Shown here piece by piece: positions 43,158 through 54,639 of a DNA stretch of 64,000 nt. Origin of the DNA: Brachypterus glaber. Its lineage: Eukaryota > Arthropoda > Insecta > Coleoptera > Kateretidae. Positions within the stretch are counted from its first letter, which is position 1. Every line of letters starts with the position of its first letter. The position numbers and the translations under genes were made by a program. The DNA is taken from positions 27,267,265-27,331,264 of the forward strand of contig OY294051.1 in assembly GCA_958510825.1 (NCBI GenBank). The letters run 5' to 3'. The notes below the pieces were generated by a model. The model searched no databases. It had not been told where the DNA came from and saw only the letters and a list, made by a program, of their open reading frames with translations.

Positions 43158-44612
43158 TACAGTTCCCGGCATAAAAAATGAGATATTGACATATTGCGAT
43201 CTGACATTTAATAGTAATAATTCCTGGATTAAATTGGATTTAAAAAAATAGGTTATGGTTAAATATTAGTTTTTATGAAAGAATTGATTGGTTGACTGAC
43301 AACTAATAGTTGTTACTACTAACCCAGACTGAAAGTTAATATATACTCAAAAACAATAACGAAACTGAGCTATAAAAATCTTAATCATAATTCAAAAGCA
43401 TGGAGAGCCCCAAATAAGTTACAAAACTTGTCAAGAAGAATAAATTTGGTACTAGAAAACAATGTAAATAATAATAATTAATATCTTGGATTTCCATTGT
43501 TTTCTAGTACCAAATTTATTCTTCTTGGCATTGAATTAACAAGGTTTTGGCAATACTGCACTGTTAAGTTATTCCAAGCTTCACGAATAGCTTCAATTAG
43601 TTGAGCTCTATTTTGGGGCCTAAAATTAACTGTGTTTATTTTCTTAATCATATATGCCCAAACATTCTCAATAGGATTAAGATCTGGGCTATGAGATGGC
43701 CATGGTAATACGTGGACATTATGGCGTCTGAGGCATCTTTGCACAGAGTTTGACATGTGCACTGAGCAGTTATCTTGTTGGAATTTAAAGTTGTTATTGG
43801 GAAATACTAGATTAACTGATGGTAGCATTGCTTCTTCAAGAATTCTGCAGTAAGATTCTCCTTTAAGGTTTTCTTCTAGAATAACCAGTACACCGGGACC
43901 TTGATTGCTTATCCAAGCCCAGGTATTTACTGAAAATCTTGAAGCGCGAACTTTTCGAGTATAACGTTCATTGTAACGCGTACCATGTGGCCGATATACC
44001 TTAATTTTACCATGATGATTTAAAGGTTTTTTCATCAGAAAACACCACGTTTTGCCAAAAATTTGCATCCGTGTGGTTTAGGGCAAATACCAACCTAGAC
44101 CCCTTGTGATCATCTGATAACAATGGCTTTTTAGCAGCAGTCCTACATTTCATTTCAGAATTCTCAATTCTTCTGCGGGCTGTTCGGTCTGAAGCTATAA
44201 AATTGACTTCTACCATAGCTTGGGTAGTTTTAAATGGATCATCTCTCAGAACATCCAAGAATGATTCATCCTGCTCCTCTGTTGTTTTTCGTGGTCTTCC
44301 TGATCCCCTTTGTCTTGCAGTTGTTCGTTCTGTTTCCCACTTCTTTTTTATTCTCCCTATGGTGCTTTGGTGAATTCCAAATTCATCAGATACCTGGTCA
44401 ATAGTTTTCCCATTTTCCAAATGTGCAGCTATTATAGCTCTTTGGGTCTCATTTAATTGTCTAGGCATAATTTTAATTTATTTTATTTTATTTCTGCTTT
44501 TAACTGATAATATAGACACTAACTGTCATAAACCTTCTAGATTAACAAATGTTTAAAACCTAATTCAAACGTTACCATTTTTCATATCTCATTTTTTACG
44601 CCGGGAACTGTA
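43158..44612. mobile_element. Tc1-like transposon, 1451 bp, TA target site
   Basis: TA at 43158-43159 and 44611-44612 flanks inverted ends CAGTTCCCGGCATAAAAAAT and its near complement (one mismatch). The transposase gene is on the minus strand. Between the left end and the gene is a plus-strand inverted copy of the gene's last codons (about 43430-43466). Confidence 0.9.
43478..44468 (-). pseudogene. Tc1-like DD34E transposase, frameshifted
   Basis: The first frame (44468-44007) starts MPRQLNETQRAIIAAHLENG, with a helix-turn-helix (GKTIDQVSDEFGIHQSTIGR), an AT-hook-like RGSGRPRK linker, a second DNA-binding region and the first catalytic Asp in VFSDEKTF. The frame is lost near 44015, and the rest continues in another frame to 43478: HGKIKVYRPHGTRY, then the second Asp in FQQDNCSVH and the Glu in SPDLNPIENVW. 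Spacing between these last two is 34 residues (DD34E, Tc1 type). Apart from one frameshift the roughly 330-codon gene looks complete, so this is a young inactive copy. Confidence 0.9.
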
Positions 44613-45791
44613 GGTAAATTTTTTTTGGGTAAGTCAGACGTTAAAAATATTTGTAAGATTTTTTTGCCAGGCACTTTTTTGTGCACTGATTAAACTGAAA
44701 TAATTTTAAATGATCGTCACATATCATTCGTGGATAATGTAGGTACCTACATAAATGAGTTAAATAAAAGTAAGTAATTTATAAGCTTTATGCAAAAATG
44801 TTCTTGCAAAGTTAGGACAAGCCTAATTTTTTCCTTGTAGACCTCATTTTTGGTTCTCAATTTCAAATATCGCAAAATAAAAAAGTCAATCAACATTTTA
44901 ACTTCGAAAAAGATTTTGGTATAATAGTGTCCTACTTTACCAACTAACTATGACGTCATTTAAACAACACTCTTCAAGCCATACTAGTATGTTATAGTTA
45001 AGATAATAAAATTTGGTTTTTACTACAGTGTCTTAATGTCCAAACTAAAAAGTTTAATTATTCTTCTTAGGCACTATAAAATACGCTTTTTACATTTTTT
45101 TAACACCTATAAGCAGTGGTGGATTAAAATGGGGATATTGGTGGATGAACTCCCTTCCAAAAAGTGAAAAATACCTACCCTAAAACAGGGAAAACTGTAA
45201 AAAAATATAAATTTTCAAATTTTAATAAATATAACATTTTTATTTAAAAAGCGATTTAAATGATTCGAAAACCAAATGAAAGCTTATTTAAAATGGAACA
45301 TTTTTGTTATTTACACTTCCATAAGTTAGAATCGATTCTGATCTTAATAAAAGCAATAACTCGTTCAAGAAAAAACAAAAGAAAATCGATTTTCTTAAAA
45401 TTCTCCCACACGATTATTATTATTTTTTTTTTTACTTAAAACTGATCAATAAATGTAAATTTAAACGAATCTGTTTTGGAAACGAAAATGTTGTTTAAAA
45501 TTTTTTAGACGAACTGTGATTATGTCAATTAAATTAATATTTTACTTTATAAAAAAACGAAGCAACAGATAGATTTTTTTAATTTTTTTTCAGAAGTTGT
45601 CCACAAGACCCATATAATCAATAAATAAAAGAAAATCGTGGTTGCCAGATGATCCAAAAAAAAATTACCCTAAACATCCACGGTGATTATTTAATGGAAT
45701 ACATAAAGAGGAAATTCCATCAGTGACGTATTAAAAATGGGCCCATTATACTGCCCTCCTAAAGAGGAACGCGGCATGTACACCTGACACA

Positions 45792-46641
45792 CACGGTAAA
45801 AATAAATTACATTAAATTACATAGTCCGTAAATGGTAATATGTTGCCATAGACCGGAATTGTAAAAATTACATAGTCCGTAATGGTAATGTTTTGCAAGA
45901 CCGGAGCGGTAAAAATTACATAGTCCGGAATGGTAATATTTTGCATAGACTTGAAATTTGAAAAAAAATATTTACTACTTAGAAAATGTTGTTCCAAATT
46001 ACAAGTCTCTGTGTCAAAGCTTTTTTGAAATATCGTAGCGTAAAGTTCATTTGGTTTAATAAACCAAACGATTTGCACCCTTAATACAAGTATAAACTGC
46101 TTACATATTTCTTTAAAGATCTATTGGTTAATAAAGATTGTAATTTATAATGAATGTAAATTTTAGGCCACAAATAAAGCATTTAAATATCGTACATAAA
46201 TAATATTTACCTTTTTTTACACTTTTAACACTTTAACCTAGCAGCATTGCTAACAATAACAATTTTAAACGGTCCGTCTCATGATGCGACGCCTTCTTGG
46301 TTATTGTCCAAAGCGCACTTAAAATAACATAGCCTGACATTGTAAAATCATGTAAAAATATGTAAATCAATGTAAATATATATTTTTATTTTATTTTACA
46401 TTCTTTTACATTCTTTTACATTCTTTTACATTCTTTTCCATTATTTTGCATTATTTTACATTATTTTAAATTATTTTACATTATTTTACATTATTTTACA
46501 TTATTTTACAATATTTTACATTATTTTACATTTTTTTACATAAATTCATGAATTATGCATAGTCCAGAATAGTAAATTTACTATTCCGTACTATGTAAAT
46601 TCATGTATTTTTACATTATTTTACATGCAGTTTTTACAGTG
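45792..46641. mobile_element. Element with CAC(G/T)GTAAAAA ends nested in the left TIR
   Basis: The ends CACGGTAAAAA and TTTTTACAGTG interrupt the left inverted repeat of the 45749-47369 element; comparison with the intact right repeat gives the insertion point and a duplicated CA. Inside are repeats of AATTACATAGTCCGTAATGG and the ten-base minisatellite at 46391-46540. Confidence 0.75.
46391..46540. repeat. Decamer minisatellite TTCTTTTACA / TTATTTTACA
   Basis: About 15 consecutive 10 bp units. The first units carry TTCTTTTACA, the later ones TTATTTTACA, with a few single-base variants. Confidence 0.95.
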
Positions 46642-47737
46642 CATACGGTTTTCGAGCTTAGTATTATTTTACTACGGAGAATAACGGTATGTACCAATCC
46701 TAAGGAAATCTGCGGTAAGTGCATCGACGATGTTACTTGTCGCGTTCTTTCTATGTGAAATTTAGTTTTGGAAAGAGAAACGGGATAAAGCAAATACAAA
46801 AGAAAGAAAATTTATGGGTATTTTAGTGGCAGTCAGACAAAATTAATTAATAGATACATTTATTGTTTCTAAAGAAATATACATTTCTTATAAGAAGACA
46901 AAATTAATATTATTATAAAATATTGATCAATCAACAAATAAAAAAAAAGAAATAAAAAAATATATATTGTTTAATATTATACTACTATTGTTTAATGCTA
47001 TTCTGTCTTGCTAAGCTAAAAAGTCCTATCTGTGTATGTTAAACCTATCTAGATGGGACCTTTTAGCTTAGCACGGCAGTATTGTTACTACTATTGTTTA
47101 ATAGTATAGGTACTACTATAGTATCTACTAGTAGATATATCTTTCCCTTATAGGCCTAGGTTTATTAAAATCAAAAACGAAAAAAAAAATTGAAAAAAAA
47201 TTAATAAAAAAAAAATGAAAAATAAAAAATAGATTTTTTTTTTAAATTAAGAAAAATTCGTTTTACAAAAAAAGATCTTTTTAAAAAAAATATTTATTTT
47301 TTATTTTTTTAAGCTCGAAAACCGTATGTGTCAGGTGTACATGCCGCGTTCCTCTTTAGGAGGGCAGTATAAACCCCACGTTCTCTATATGGTGACGTAA
47401 CCACCTCTACTAATTAATTAAACTTTGTGGATTTATTTATTCTTCTTACGCATGTTTATATGAATGGCCTCTAGGTTATCATTTTTTGCAATGGTTGGAT
47501 AAAAATGTATAAATCAATAAATCAGCGCATACCTTAAAATTTAATTAAATTTGTTGGTCCGTTGAAGGTCTTGGGTTCGTTAGTCTTAATCAGTACATGA
47601 TACATACGTTGGTTACATAATAATGAAGTATTATACTTATATGATGAGCTGAAATTAGTTTCAGCGATTTTTTTTTAATATCCTTGGCATAAGAGCATAA
47701 AAATTTGATTTAATAAAAAAAAGTTTTTACCATAATG

Positions 47738-47800
47738 TGATTGAGACCTTCTGATATGCACTCAGACGCTCTAATCAACTGAGCGACCCAATAATCCAAG
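47738..47800 (-). tRNA. tRNA-like fragment (pseudogene or SINE head)
   Basis: The minus strand reads GGGTCGCTCAGTTGATTAGA, a D-arm with A-box character, then TCTGA-GTGCATA-TCAGA, a five-pair anticodon arm whose loop gives GCA, then AGGTC. The T-arm and acceptor stem are not recognisable, so this is not a working tRNA. Confidence 0.4.
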
Positions 47801-48429
47801 GGTCTGCACTATATCGTTAATAGATTAAATTCGTCGCCAAAAACACGAAGTGACGAAACTCATTTTTCCAATATTTCAGAAAACAGGTACCTCTACGCCT
47901 ACGCCTACCTCTCACGATAACGATACTTATCGTTCCAGCGTAAAAGTTGAATATTTCAGCCGTCTAATATTAGTTAAATAAATTTGACTCAAATGTCACA
48001 TTTAAAAAAAATACGTCAAAAGTTACTAAAATGCATGTATCTTTATAAAAGGATATTTTGCTGCATATATGTGACCATTATAAAAGGCTTTTATCTTTTT
48101 AAAAGGCATCGCAAGCAGGAATTGCTTCAACATTGTCCTATTTTTATAGCAGATATAAAAATATGAAATCCTGGCAGTTGCACTAAGTACCTAATTAGGC
48201 TTATAGTAAGTACGGTAGTATCTGACTAATACGAGGGGTAATTTAAAACAAGGCAAAAAGGTCAGAGCTGCTGTTAGTAGGGTTTGAGTGCTGAAAATCA
48301 ATTTTAATAGCCCCTTATAATGGGCTAATGTATGCTGCATATTGCCTATTAAAGAATATATTTGCATTTTAAAAATCATTAAATTCAAAAATTAAATAAT
48401 GACGTTTGTGTCAAATATTTTTATCTGAT

Positions 48430-48640
48430 TTTAGGTGGCTTCAACATTCGACTGTCTCTGACTGTACGATAGTTATCGCTCTCGCTTCGGTTTCGTTACG
48501 GGCGAGAGGCCTCTCGTTATCGTTACAACGATACGATATTTTTCCCCCTCTCGCTATCGTTCTGTTCAACGATAACGAGACGATAGAAAGACGATAGGCC
48601 GTAGGCGGCAACACTATTATTGAGCGGATAATTTTATGCA
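48430..48640. repeat. Cluster of ACGATA/TATCGT motifs
   Basis: CGATAACGA, TATCGTT and CTCTCG words are repeated many times in both orientations, giving open frames on both strands without protein-like content. A shorter relative (CTCACGATAACGATACTTAT) is at 47914. Confidence 0.5.
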
Positions 48641-49021
48641 TTGCAGTTGACTTTACTCAATTTATTTTTTTACTAACGTTATTAAAGGGATATTTTAAGC
48701 AAAAGTAAAAATTACGTGTAAATATGTAAAAATTATATTTTAGTCGTACTTATATATTTATAATATAATTATACCATTGAATATATATTCAATGGTATAC
48801 GTATAGCTTTTTTGCTGCATCATGCAGCCTAGGATAAATTTGATTGTTTTATTTGCTTGTTTTAACCTCGTACTATTCTACTTAATTAAGTATCCCCTAA
48901 GTCCAGGACTTGTGTGAGCTAGTAGTAGAGGGAACCACCGGCTTTATTTGACTTTTGAACCAATATATCTAGGGAGTACGCCTTCGCCAAATTTTAATTA
49001 TTAATTAACTGAAAAAGGCAA

Positions 49022-49112
49022 TCGGCGCCAGTGAGGTTTGAACTCACGATCATTGGCTCAGTGTCAATGCTATATCGATGCCTTAGACCGCTGAGATAAT
49101 TCTCCCATAATT
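49022..49112 (-). tRNA. tRNA-Leu/Ser-like pseudogene or SINE head
   Basis: The minus strand has TCTCAGCGGTCTAAGGCAT (D-arm, leucine-type AGCGGTCTAAGGC), a long middle part, and GTGAGTTCAAACCTCAC, a T-arm with a five-pair stem and B-box. The acceptor strands (ATGGGAG and TGGCGCC) do not pair well, so function is doubtful. Confidence 0.5.
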
Positions 49113-49429
49113 AGGTTTAATATAGTTGAACCTAATTCCAGCCGAATTATTATAACAAAGATATATTATCTACATGCAAAAAAGAATCCAGGTGTGCATT
49201 TCATATTAATCAATTGTTATAAGCTAAAGGTATTATAAGAAATAACAAGCTGTGAAGATACGCATTTTATTTATTCACATTTTTTAAAAAAAATCTTCTT
49301 TTTTGAAAAAAATAAAATAAAAAAAAGTTTTTTTTTAAGTTTAATTACCAATAACTTTTTTTGTTTTTAGTGGGATTATTTACACAATAGGGATCTTTCC
49401 CGTTTTTTGGTTTATCGTATCCACAAAAA

Positions 49430-49575
49430 AACGTGAAATCGGACGAATGGACAAACCGACGGACGGATATAAAAAGTTTCTTATTTTTTCATGAAACACA
49501 TTTGTATCCATGGATCCAAGAGTGTTTTGTCTAGAACGTTATTTGGCTAATTTGGGAAATTAGAAACTACAATAT
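49430..49575. repeat. Reverse copy of the 3.0-3.2 kb repeat
   Basis: GGACAAACCGACGGACGGA, TTTCTTATTTTTTCATGAAA and TTTGTATCCATGGATCCAAG match the complement of the 3115-3200 block with moderate divergence. Confidence 0.55.
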
Positions 49576-50078
49576 AATACTATTCTAACGCTATGCTCTG
49601 TGAATTGTATAAGGTATGTTGTTTTATAAAATTTGTAAATAATTAGAACGAGTTATAAAAAATGTTTAGATCTGCATCAATCTTGATATGTTTTTTATGC
49701 TTCAAAATGATTTTTTGTTTTAATGGGTTTAAAAGATTCAATAAAAAAGGTTTAAAAAATATTTCTCATCCGGGCCTGTTTAGAACCCCGGGTTCTAAAT
49801 AAGGCCCATACCATGTACCAATGGTACCATACAAGGCCCTACTTTCAAATCATTGAAAAATAATGTTTTTAAATTAAGAAAATTTATAGAAAAAAATCAA
49901 AAATTCATCAAACTAAACAAAATAAAAAAAAAATTAAAAATTGGAACCACCCTAGCGGGCTTTTTTAGGAACCCGGGAAAATAACGTGCCTTTGGTAAAA
50001 TATATAAAAATCTTTCTTTATAAATAAATAAATAAACAGACAATAATGTTTACTTTAACTGCAGAACAGAATTGGGTA

Positions 50079-50377
50079 GTACCCAGCAGGGCCGTAGCTA
50101 TGAGGGGATGGAGGGGGGAGCGTCCACCCGCCCCTCTTACAAAGTTGTTGATCCAAAACAAAAGTTGTATATTTTATCATCTTGAGTTGTATATTTCACT
50201 AATCCAAAACAAAAGTTGTATATTTTTCAGACAAAAGTTGTATATTGGGATTCAAATTCAAAAGTCATTAACTTTTTTCTCGAGGAAAAAAGTTTTATTC
50301 TGGGCTAAAAAAAGTTGTAATTTTCGACCTTCTCCCCCCACAACATTTTCTTTCTTTGCTACGGCCCTGGTACCAAG
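50079..50377. mobile_element. hAT-type MITE with CAGGGCCGTAGC ends
   Basis: The 12 bp ends CAGGGCCGTAGC (50087) and GCTACGGCCCTG (ending 50369) are perfect inverted repeats; flanks GTACCCAG and GTACCAAG are an 8 bp duplication with one mismatch. Inside, AAAAGTTGTATATTT is repeated several times. Confidence 0.85.
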
Positions 50378-51049
50378 TATCCGCAGATATCCAGATATCT
50401 GGTCCATTAAGAAGAATAGCTAGTACCTATCATTGATTCGGAAGAGTCTCTTCTTAGTCAATGTACCTATTATCTTTTTGCATAGATTTTATTCTTCCTT
50501 GCCTCTTGGGGGAGCCTAATCCAGAAAGTTTTTAACATCGTTTTTATTTGGAATTATTAATACTTCCAGCTAAAGGTCAATAAGCATTTCCTGGAAGTAT
50601 TCGGTAAGGAAATGCTGAAAAAATATCACAAATGTCCTTATTTCACTTTTTATACTTTTTAATCGACGTTAATACTTTACCTACTACGTTACTATAAATA
50701 TCATTTATTATCTAGTAGACCTAGGAATAGTAAAATTGTCCACGCGGAAATAAATAATAGAGTCACCTTGATTCTAATATACACAAATTAGCGTGCCTAG
50801 AGGTGGTAGGCCATGAATACTCTGACAGGGATATAAATAAATACGCATCTCTACATTTCTGCAACCGCTAGATCATCTCATCACTCGATTATCGTGGTAT
50901 ACGCAGAGGAAAAAAATAAATTTAAACACAGAAAAAAAATACATTGAAACACATACAGTTGTACAAGGGAAAAAAAATTGGTGGGGGGCAAAACAACTCG
51001 TTTAAAAAATTCGCCAACTGCCTCAAAAAAAAAATGTTGTACACTATAC

Positions 51050-51512
51050 ATTGATATCCTGTACAGTGTACATTGTACAGGGTACATTGTACAGTGTACA
51101 TTGTACAGTGTACATTGTACAGTGTACATTGTACAGTGCACATTGTACAGTGCACATTGTAAATTGTACAGTGCACATTGTACAGTGTACATTGTACAGT
51201 GTACATTGCAGAGTGTACATTGTACAGTATACATTGCAGAGTTTACATTGTACTGTGTACATTGTACACTGTACAATGTACACCGTACAATGTAGAGTGT
51301 ACATTGTACATTGTATAGTGTACATTATACAGTGTGCATTGTACATTGTACAGGGTACATTGTATAGTGTACATTGTACAGTGTGCATTGTACAGTGTAC
51401 ATTGTACAGTGCACATTGTACAGTGTACATTGTACAGTGTACATTGTACATTATACAGTGTACATTGTACATTGTACATTATACAGTGTACAGTTTACAT
51501 TGTACACTTTAC
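51050..51512. repeat. GTACATT-GTACAGT minisatellite
   Basis: About 33 units of a 14 bp period (GTACAGT plus GTACATT) with scattered changes. TGTACA is self-complementary, so both strands look alike and long Cys/Tyr/Val-rich frames appear on both; these are artefacts of the period. Confidence 0.97.
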
Positions 51513-51589
51513 GTTTTGCGCCTTCGCCAAAATTGTAAAAGTTGCAATTTTGCATTATTCACATGTAATATTCATTACATAGGTTAGTA

Positions 51590-52047
51590 ATTTTGCTTTC
51601 CAATTTGAAAATTTTCAAAAAGCCCAGTATTCGTGCAAAAATTTTCAATTTTTTTTGCGTATTTTTGCCTTTTATGACGTTTTATGTCAATATAAATCCA
51701 TTTCAAGCAAAAAAAAAGGTCGGTCGGTCGATCGTTCTGACTGAAAAATCTTGTAAGCACGATAACTTAAGAACGCTTTAAGCTAGAGACTTGAAATTTG
51801 GCATACAGGTATGTTACCAAAAGTTCTCGCTCGGGATTGTTTTTGGTGAATATTGGGGTGCGGCAAGGGGGGCAAATGGGGAAAAATACATTTTTTTTAC
51901 AAAAAATAGAAAATTGTTATATAGGGGTTTTTAAGGTTGCTGAAATTGAATATGTTACGCCCATGTTAATGGTGTAGGAAAATAGCGTTACAGGGGGGGG
52001 GGGGCAAAATGATCAAAATTTGCGTTAGGTAATACTTGAACGTTCCC
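51590..52047. repeat. Left arm of a distant inverted pair (right arm 55310-55625)
   Basis: TTTTGCTTTCCAATTTGAAA, TTTATGACGTTTTATGTCAA, AAGAACGCTTTAAGCTAGAG and TTCTCGCTCGGGATTGTTTT occur here and, complemented, at 55625-55330 in mirrored order. The arm also includes one unit of the tandem array found next to the right arm. It ends in TACTTGAACGTTCCC at 52047, the end of the 31.2 kb MITE family. Confidence 0.8.
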
Positions 52048-53213
52048 TTATGGAATAAGTACTTTAATATACTATTTGAATTTTCGATGCAAAAAAACGC
52101 TGCAAACTTCAGCTTCATGAAAAAGTAGATAATTTATATAAAAAGTCGAAACTATTTTTCTTTGTTTGCCATATTTGTACACTTTAGAAAGCAATCACGT
52201 AAAAAATCCCTTTATACTCTCATAAAAGACCTATCCATTAAGATCGAAGCAAAATGTGGGTAACTTTTTATTGTTTGGTAATAATTTAGTCTAGTCGAGT
52301 AAAAAACTTATATCTAAGTAGAATAAAAAAAATCATTAGGTATCTATATTTGAAGAGGGCTTATTTCTGTCTATAGTGCACGCATAAGCAAGAAAATTAT
52401 ATCTGAACTACAGAGCGTTAAAGCCGATAAAGTTACCTTCAAACCAATCGTAGACTTCACGCGACAACATTATCTTTAGAATTTCTACCTTTACATGTAT
52501 AAAAATGTCCATAATATGGACATACATATTATGTAAGTTAAAAAAAACCTTTTTTCATGGAAAAATATCAGTCTAATATTAGACTGATTTATAATTCTTT
52601 CTTAAAGTATTGTATAATGTAAGGTAGGTTTAAAAATCATATTTGTCACCTTTTTTAAACTGTGTAACCGGCCCGTGCTTGCTCGGTAAAAGAGAAGCTG
52701 GGTCAGCGCCGCTAGCTAAATGTAAGCTGGGACGCCATATTTTAAGAAAAGTCAGTTAACCGGTTCTGTTCATAGGGGCGCAAACTATGTGGGACGCCTC
52801 GGGCTTAGTCCGAACTCTTTTATAGTTTTAATTTTTAAATTAAAAATTGTAATGGATTTTATAAAAAATATCTTCTACCAATATTTTATTCCTTTTCTTG
52901 TAGACCTGAGGGTGGGTTTGGTATACATATAATGTTTATACAAATAAATCCGAAACTTGTTGTCAAATTAATCAGTTAATTATGAAAATCAGGAGTCTAG
53001 ACGTTCTAATTTATTTCGTCCTTATAATTATGTTTTTAATTTTCACTAAAAAAAAATCAACTATTTTAAACTGAGGGGTCATACATTAAATAGGTAACGC
53101 AGAATTTTGCAAAATTTGACCTCCCCTTCTCATAAGTACGAACATGAACGTAGAGAATAAGGACTGGTAACTTGTAGTTCGGTTTGGTTACGTATTGACT
53201 AAAAAGCGCTGGT
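52048..53213. other. Spacer, no gene seen
   Basis: AT-rich with a 22 bp perfect palindrome at 52567-52588 (ATCAGTCTAAT arm) and a GC-richer patch at 52670-52800 without a recognisable frame. Confidence 0.35.
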
Positions 53214-53734
53214 ATCTACGAGCGAGATATGAAGCTTTCTAGATCGTAATTTTAATTTTTAAATAGTGGCTGCTAGATGGCACCATGCGTAAACAGTGAT
53301 ATATACATATGTTCACAGTGACGTTTATTTTTAGTGTGTGTTTTTTTAAGAACATTTTCTTTGGTTATTCTAAGGTAAGTTATAGATACCTGGTATATGA
53401 TTTTAGTAATTACAAATAGGCTAGCCCACAAAGTCTCTTTATAAGGGACACTCCAAAAACTGTAAGCCATGATTCTGGGATTTAAGTTTGAATTCTTAAG
53501 TACTATATTTTCTTTTGTCAACTATAAATACGTTTAATGTTACCAAACTATAGTAAAACCATTGTTATCACAAAATACTAAAAGTAATCACATAATACCG
53601 ATAAAAGTATTATAGTTTAGTAGCAACTTATAAAAAATTTTGACGTTTATTTCTAACATAAACCAAATTTGAGGTTATGTGTCATAGATTTTTATACAAT
53701 CATAAATCTAGAGTGCTCCATATCTCGCTCGTAG
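53214..53734. mobile_element. TIR element with CTACGAGCGAGATATG ends
   Basis: CTACGAGCGAGATATGAAGC (about 53216) and the complement of CTACGAGCGAGATATGGAGC (ending about 53733) are inverted, and TCTAGAT follows in both. Internal minus-strand frames show no transposase. No clear target duplication. Confidence 0.7.
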
Positions 53735-54639
53735 ACTATTTCGCCATCTGGCAGATTTCAGTCATTACGTAACACGAAAAAGCTAGTTAAAATTGCGGAG
53801 TGTCACAGGGCTGACTACGAACACCCCCTATAAATACGAAACACTAGTCAAGACCTTCATAAAAAAAACCTTTGCAAACCTTTGTAATTTCTTTAAAAAC
53901 AATAATGAGCATTACATAACACTGCACCAATCCCCCCTTTCCCCTTGTAACGCTCAGCACTACCCCCTCTCACCAAGTGCGCTACGTATTTTTTAATAGG
54001 GCCCCTAATGCATTAATGTGGCGGCATACAAATGTCGTATACGGGCTTCTTTCACACGTAAGCACTATCTGTATGGATTAGTAGTCTTATAAATTAATAA
54101 TTACCAGGGGGTATTGTAAATTACACTTATTACAATGTAATAAGACTTAGTGGTAGGTTAATTGTCGAGAACTTACACTGAGAATTTGTTACCGTACACG
54201 ATAATTTTAGATAAAAATTAAGTTTTAGTGACTTGTAAACGCTAACCAACCGTTAGTCCTGTTAGTAGGAAGTCACCACATTATAAAATCATTGACAGTT
54301 AAATCTGAGCTGCTCGGTTTCGGAAGATAATGGAGTTTTTTCATCAGAAATTACCACAGTCGACTTAATAGTTCTTCATTTTATGCTGTTTTTACTTATT
54401 CTATATAAATGCCAAAATAGTTATAAAAATTCATAATATAAAAAACTTATAGAGAATTTCAAGTGCTACAAGTTTGTTCCTAACCACTTTTATCCTCCTA
54501 CGAATTATTTGGCTGAAAAATCGAAAAAAACAATTTCACCCCCAACAAGGCCGTTTTTGAATTTTTATAACTCGATGGTTATTAATATATTAAAAATACA
54601 CTGCCCAGTAAAAGAGATTTCCCATTTTTTACATCCGCG
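53735..54639. other. Spacer, no gene seen
   Basis: No exon or RNA gene is recognisable. The composition is AT-rich with C-rich patches near 53930-53975. Confidence 0.3.

Larger units (their letters stand above)
42925..45035. mobile_element. TIR element split by a Tc1-like transposon
   Basis: AACCAAATTTTATTATCGTA near 42935 followed by CATACTAGTATG and TGACGTCA is mirrored near 44950-45030 (complement of AACCAAATTTTATTATCTTA, again with CATACTAGTATG and TGACGTCA). The Tc1-like element sits between the arms, so it appears to have inserted into a MITE. Confidence 0.7.
45749..47369. mobile_element. TIR element of 1.6 kb with nested insert
   Basis: TA flanks ends starting CTGCCCTCCTAAAGAGGAAC (45751) and their complement ending at 47367; the repeat runs through GCGGCATGTACACCTGACAC and on to ACGGTTTTCGAGCTTA once the nested element at 45792-46641 is removed. 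The interior (46645-47310) is AT-rich with an AAGCTAAAAAGTCC/GGGACCTTTTAGCTT hairpin near 47015-47075. No gene. Confidence 0.85.

Noticed and set aside
48406..48641. Overlapping frames on both strands
   Set aside because: They arise from the repeated CGATA/CTCTCG words and have no protein-like composition.
50881..51587. Many overlapping frames of 78-178 codons on both strands
   Set aside because: All are translations of the 14 bp GTACATT/GTACAGT minisatellite and have repetitive, non-protein-like products.
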